From a virus, in the IMG/VR virus record IMGVR_UViG_3300027973_002084, positions 1-24,327 of that record: 24,327 bases of DNA; one strand, written 5' to 3'. Under the pieces are notes generated by a model. That model made no database searches. It was not told the DNA's origin and worked only from the letters and a program-made list of their open reading frames with translations. Positions 21,649-24,327 of the stretch are shown piece after piece (the stretch's first letter is position 1; each line of letters opens with the position of its first letter). Made by a program: the position numbers and the translations under genes.

Positions 21649-22105
21649 CATTCGTGCTTTAATAGAACAAGCAGAGCAATACAATTTACGTAATCAGGCT
21701 GATAACTATATAATTCCTCGTGCAAAAGAAATTAATCCTTATGAAACTGTTATTATTCCTGAAAAAGAAAGACGCATTACTGGGATAAATAGAAATGAAT
21801 TGTTTGAATTTAATCCAAATTTATTACCAAAACAGTTTGCTGGAGGTAATCTTACCCCTTCAAATTTAATTAAATCTATTTCAGATACATTTTATGGAGC
21901 AGCATCCAGTGCTAATCCAAATTACAATCAATTGAACAGTTTAATAAAAACTATATCGGAAGGAGCTCCTTTAACTTTAACAGATGAAACGGGAGCTATT
22001 GTTATTGATCCCCGTGGTAGAGCAACACTTAAAACTGGGAATGTAGAATTTAATCTTGATGTGCCTAACAAAAGTGTTGGGTTCAATTTTAATAGTCGTT
22101 TTTAA
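21641..22105 (+). CDS. Hypothetical plus-strand protein (154 aa)
   Basis: A 154 aa Asn/Ile-rich protein: 'MSDIRALIEQAEQYNLRNQA' helix, 'YETVIIPEKERRITG', 'LLPKQFAGGNLTPSNLI' and a beta-rich C-terminal third ('VIDPRGRATLKTGNVEFNLD'). No family is recognised. The repeated-strand end would suit a virion or binding protein. After its TAA the same frame stays open for 41 more codons to a TAG at 22229, so readthrough is possible but unproven. Confidence 0.75.
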   Translation: MSDIRALIEQAEQYNLRNQADNYIIPRAKEINPYETVIIPEKERRITGINRNELFEFNPNLLPKQFAGGNLTPSNLIKSISDTFYGAASSANPNYNQLNSLIKTISEGAPLTLTDETGAIVIDPRGRATLKTGNVEFNLDVPNKSVGFNFNSRF

Positions 22106-22268
22106 CCCTCCGCTCGCACATCAAAATATTATGTTGACGATTACAAATGTAAACGTAAGGCATTAACTCATTTACATAAACAACTAAGTTGTCTGTTTGA
22201 ATTACTATGTAACCAGCACCTAAATAACTAGTTAAACAACTTAAGGAAGCGCATATAAAGTTAAGCAT
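22089..22268 (-). CDS. Possible small membrane-type protein (59 aa)
   Basis: A 59 aa frame beginning 'MLNFICASLSCLTSYLGAGY', hydrophobic at the N-terminus, continuing 'IVIQTDNLVVYVNELMPYVY' and ending with a basic tail. The ATG comes one base after the TAA of the 81 aa gene, typical operon spacing. It overlaps the end of the convergent 154 aa gene by 17 bases. It competes with the in-frame extension on the other strand; neither is proven. Confidence 0.4.
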   Translation of the reverse strand: MLNFICASLSCLTSYLGAGYIVIQTDNLVVYVNELMPYVYICNRQHNILMCERRVKNDY

Positions 22269-22269
22269 C

Positions 22270-22515
22270 TTACTTACTTAATAAGTATTTGTGAGCTGTT
22301 TGTTTAGGCTCGTTAATGTGTTCATCCAATTCGTTGAGGTTTTCAGCTGTACCACGGAGGATAACTCCGTCATAAGCGATGGCTAAACCGTCAGCAAATC
22401 CGATTAAGTAACGATCCACATCTGACTTCTTATAAAACATACGAATAATTGAATGATTCTTACGTTCGCCAGAGTTTGTCTCAACATAAACAGTGAACTT
22501 GTACTTATTTAGCAT
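22270..22515 (-). CDS. Hypothetical protein
   Basis: An 81 aa protein, 'MLNKYKFTVYVETNSGERKN' then 'VDRYLIGFADGLAIAYDGVIL', a probable small alpha/beta fold. It overlaps the CxxCxxCC gene by 11 bases, so they are expressed together. Function unknown. Confidence 0.75.
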   Translation of the reverse strand: MLNKYKFTVYVETNSGERKNHSIIRMFYKKSDVDRYLIGFADGLAIAYDGVILRGTAENLNELDEHINEPKQTAHKYLLSK

Positions 22516-22852
22516 GGTTAAATTGCTCCAAGTTGATTAGGTAGGAAGAATCGAGTTTGTTAAGTTGAATCCAAGAATTGCATATCTGAGCATTAATTTT
22601 GTAATACTCATTTAGATCAGTGATGCCACGGATCTTAGACATAGTTTTAATGTTGCACATGTCTGGTCTGTTGTCATACACAGCGCAGGTATTATCTGGC
22701 TGTAGCATACTACAAACACCATCCGTGGTTTCATAGGGGAAGTCGTTAAACAGTTGTTTAATCACTGGGTCTGTAACTTTGTCAACGTCAGCTAAAACGT
22801 GACCGACAATCTTACAGCAAAGACCACAACTTGTGCAGGGAAAGTTTTCCAT
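22505..22852 (-). CDS. CxxCxxCC cysteine-cluster (YkgJ-type) protein
   Basis: A 115 aa protein of the YkgJ-like family, thought to bind zinc or iron. 'CTSCGLCCKI' (Cys6, 9, 12, 13) is followed by 'GVCSML', 'NTCAVYDNRPDMC' and a late Cys ('AQICNSW'), the full family order. Its molecular job is unknown even in bacteria; metal chelation or cluster-dependent modification is proposed. It lies in a tight run of small genes, 4 bases after the 74 aa gene. Confidence 0.88.
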   Translation of the reverse strand: MENFPCTSCGLCCKIVGHVLADVDKVTDPVIKQLFNDFPYETTDGVCSMLQPDNTCAVYDNRPDMCNIKTMSKIRGITDLNEYYKINAQICNSWIQLNKLDSSYLINLEQFNHAK

Positions 22853-22856
22853 TAGG

Positions 22857-23081
22857 TTAATTAGATTCGACTAATTTATAATCAATGGAGTCTACACTCC
22901 ATTTACATTCGTCAGATATTAAATCTGCAATGCTAAAACCTTCGTCTCCATCTTCTACAGTCCATTCACTATGAAGATACTTTTCTTCGAGTATTTCATT
23001 AATACGAAGTGCTTCGTACTTTGTCAGATCTTCGTCATCTTCTAAATTGAACTCGATTGCAGTTACTCTGTAGGTTTCCAT
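22857..23081 (-). CDS. Small acidic hypothetical protein
   Basis: A 74 aa acidic protein: 'METYRVTAIEFNLEDDEDLT' and 'SEWTVEDGDEGFSIADLISD'. The net charge is strongly negative, so a DNA-mimic or partner role is conceivable, without motif support. Leader element B lies 31 bases before the ATG. Confidence 0.7.
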   Translation of the reverse strand: METYRVTAIEFNLEDDEDLTKYEALRINEILEEKYLHSEWTVEDGDEGFSIADLISDECKWSVDSIDYKLVESN

Positions 23082-23111
23082 GACGTTAGTTAGTGAGTGT
23101 TAGGTTAGTGT

Positions 23112-23132
23112 GTGCGTTGGCCCGCAGTGAGC
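23112..23132 (-). promoter_or_regulatory. GC-rich leader element (copy B)
   Basis: Minus-strand GCTCACTGCGGGCCAACGCA, nearly the same as copy A at 20656-20677. A GCGAAGCGAGCG tract adjoins it. Confidence 0.4.
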
Positions 23133-23154
23133 GAAGCGAGCGAGGATTTAATTG

Positions 23155-23319
23155 TCAATAGGCAATCTCCATATACTCAACACAGCTATGTAACAGTTTG
23201 AGCTCTAAGTTCTCCAACTTGTTGTTAATAAACTCCCACTCATCGCTAGAGTTTACCTCCTCAAGTTCTCGCTCAAGTGCAAGAATGTGTTCTTCAATTG
23301 TTTCAGGTCGCCAATTCAT
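23155..23319 (-). CDS. Small acidic helical protein (54 aa)
   Basis: A 54 aa protein, 'MNWRPETIEEHILALERELE' and 'WEFINNKLENLELKLLHSC', almost certainly a coiled-coil hairpin. It has one of the few strong Shine-Dalgarno sites here (GGAGG, 7 bases before the ATG), and its ATG overlaps the TGA of the preceding gene. No known function. Confidence 0.7.
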   Translation of the reverse strand: MNWRPETIEEHILALERELEEVNSSDEWEFINNKLENLELKLLHSCVEYMEIAY

Positions 23320-23480
23320 TTGAGTTCCTCCATGTTGAATGATTTAAGATCTTCGCAGTTGTTTAAGTCGATGTTCTCATAGATGCATTCAGATAACCAC
23401 ACTAAAGGGCTAGCTTTATCTGCACTAACTTCGATAACTAATTCAATTTTGTAATGCCGCGTGGTTACATTTTCTGCCAC
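23316..23480 (-). CDS. Small hypothetical protein (54 aa)
   Basis: A 54 aa protein from a GTG start: 'MAENVTTRHYKIELVIEVSA' then 'PLVWLSECIYENIDL'. An in-frame stop two codons upstream fixes the start. ATGA coupling to the next gene supports it. It is probably a small beta-alpha fold; family unknown. Confidence 0.6.
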   Translation of the reverse strand: MAENVTTRHYKIELVIEVSADKASPLVWLSECIYENIDLNNCEDLKSFNMEELK

Positions 23481-23530
23481 GGATTAAATCTAAATTGCAT
23501 AGGCAGTGTACATCATGTTTATGGTTTCAG

Positions 23531-24256
23531 CTACACTGCGGCCACAAAATTAGAAGCCCCGGTGCCATGTACTTCTACAAATATATCTGTTTTAGTGCCA
23601 TCGCACAGGCTACATGTTAGGCATTGCGCCTGGCTGTTATCTACTGTAGCTGGGCATTGTTTACCACTGAATGCTACAGAGTTTTTTGCTACAACTGCAA
23701 AGGTCTTCCAACCATGGGCGGATGCTTCAATGTAATCCTGTAGCCCATCACATGATGCCATAAATACACCCTTGCACCACTGAGCGAATGATTCTCGCCA
23801 CTGGTGAGTATAGCCTGTGTGGGATATACATAGGTTATTGAAATATGTAACTAACTCAGCGGGCAACATAGCGCCATCGCCATAAGAACCCCAGCGAATC
23901 TTCCTTGTTTTGAAATACTTAGAGTGTAGAGTTGCATCGTATTCAGGGTAAACGAGGCGCACATATGCGTTCCATACTTTGTTAGGCGCTTGGCCTACAT
24001 TTACGTAGCAAGATCTTTTCCTGCGCGGCTTGTTGTTTACAAAGCCTGATCCTCGATGGTAACAATTACCGCAGATCGCTAAATCATCACCGCTCTTAAG
24101 TGCAGCCACAGGATTAATATCCTGGTGCAATATGAATGTTTGGATCATGTTACCAGTCTTGCGATTGACTGATTTAAGTGTTGCAATGCATACGATTGGG
24201 GATCCATCGAGAGGCGACAATCCCTCCCACAAAACAAAACCTTGAGGGCGTTTCAT
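23531..24256 (-). CDS. Conserved phage protein of the DUF7227 type
   Basis: A 241 aa protein matching a family common in phages and plasmids that I recall as DUF7227: opening 'MKRPQGFVLWEGLSPLDGSP', then 'TGNMIQTFILHQDINPV', 'AICGNCYHRG', 'RSCYVNVGQAPNKVWNAY', 'RWGSYGDGAMLP' and 'TGYTHQW', with a Cys-rich end ('CLTCSLCDG'). The Cys pairs suggest metal binding. The biochemical role is not known to me. No start is visible for a further gene upstream before the window ends; a short open frame (24280-24327) may be the end of one. Confidence 0.85.
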   Translation of the reverse strand: MKRPQGFVLWEGLSPLDGSPIVCIATLKSVNRKTGNMIQTFILHQDINPVAALKSGDDLAICGNCYHRGSGFVNNKPRRKRSCYVNVGQAPNKVWNAYVRLVYPEYDATLHSKYFKTRKIRWGSYGDGAMLPAELVTYFNNLCISHTGYTHQWRESFAQWCKGVFMASCDGLQDYIEASAHGWKTFAVVAKNSVAFSGKQCPATVDNSQAQCLTCSLCDGTKTDIFVEVHGTGASNFVAAV

Positions 24257-24327
24257 TGTAATAATTTGGATGTGGATGTTTAAGTTCTGCGTGGTAAGTA
24301 TGCGCAGCCCACTAATACAAACGGGAT

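Noticed and set aside
23454-23735. 93 aa plus-strand open frame
   Set aside because: Mostly antisense to the conserved 241 aa phage protein.

Overview
The window reads as part of a tailed cyanophage genome, or a closely related element. Genes are packed with 1-8 nt overlaps and nearly all lie on the minus strand. There is a phage-type replication set: an AEP-like primase/SF3 helicase fusion, a family A DNA polymerase with proofreading domain, a tandem-OB-fold ssDNA-binding protein and a RecB-type nuclease. Many very small ORFs are present, and there is no rRNA, ribosomal, central-metabolism or integrase gene. The host is suggested by an NblA-like phycobilisome-degradation protein encoded alone on the plus strand, which points to a phycobilisome-bearing cyanobacterium. 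No species can be named from the sequence alone.

Layout, following minus-strand transcription (right to left). (1) 24256-22089: a conserved phage protein (DUF7227-like), several small acidic proteins and a CxxCxxCC (YkgJ-like) protein. (2) 21390-22105: a short plus-strand block (Gly/Lys-rich 27 aa peptide, 55 aa, 154 aa) behind a 333-base AT-rich regulatory gap with a good promoter and three inverted repeats. (3) 21056-19997: four small minus-strand genes, two encoding membrane or exported peptides, with a tRNA-like element between them and a rho-independent terminator after them. (4) 19907-14844: a six-gene operon centred on a RavA-like MoxR AAA+ ATPase and a ViaA-like VWA protein, followed by small genes including an HNH-type remnant. 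(5) 13137-13552: a second plus-strand pair of small genes with a strong promoter overlapping a 14-bp perfect palindrome. (6) 13013-9740: a 259 aa unknown protein, an acidic protein, PolA and a coupled 93 aa protein. (7) 9705-7320: three probable virion genes sharing an 'AGDxF' peptide motif, with low-complexity linkers, TPTST repeats, a duplicated GGGGxYDQL domain and a DUF5648-like repeat domain. (8) 7333-5317: an HNH-like/HTH protein, the SSB-like protein and an unknown partner. (9) 5248-22: a zinc-ribbon HTH protein, plus-strand nblA, a degenerate methyltransferase-like protein, an acidic-tailed protein, the nuclease and the primase-helicase.

The replication genes probably act together on phage DNA. 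NblA would dismantle host light-harvesting antennae. The most unusual part is the RavA/ViaA-like ATPase-VWA operon with four uncharacterised partner proteins, whose role in a phage is not clear. Start codons include several GTGs, Shine-Dalgarno motifs are mostly absent, and many starts are coupled by ATGA/GTGA overlaps. Family names come from recognised motifs, since no database search was possible.
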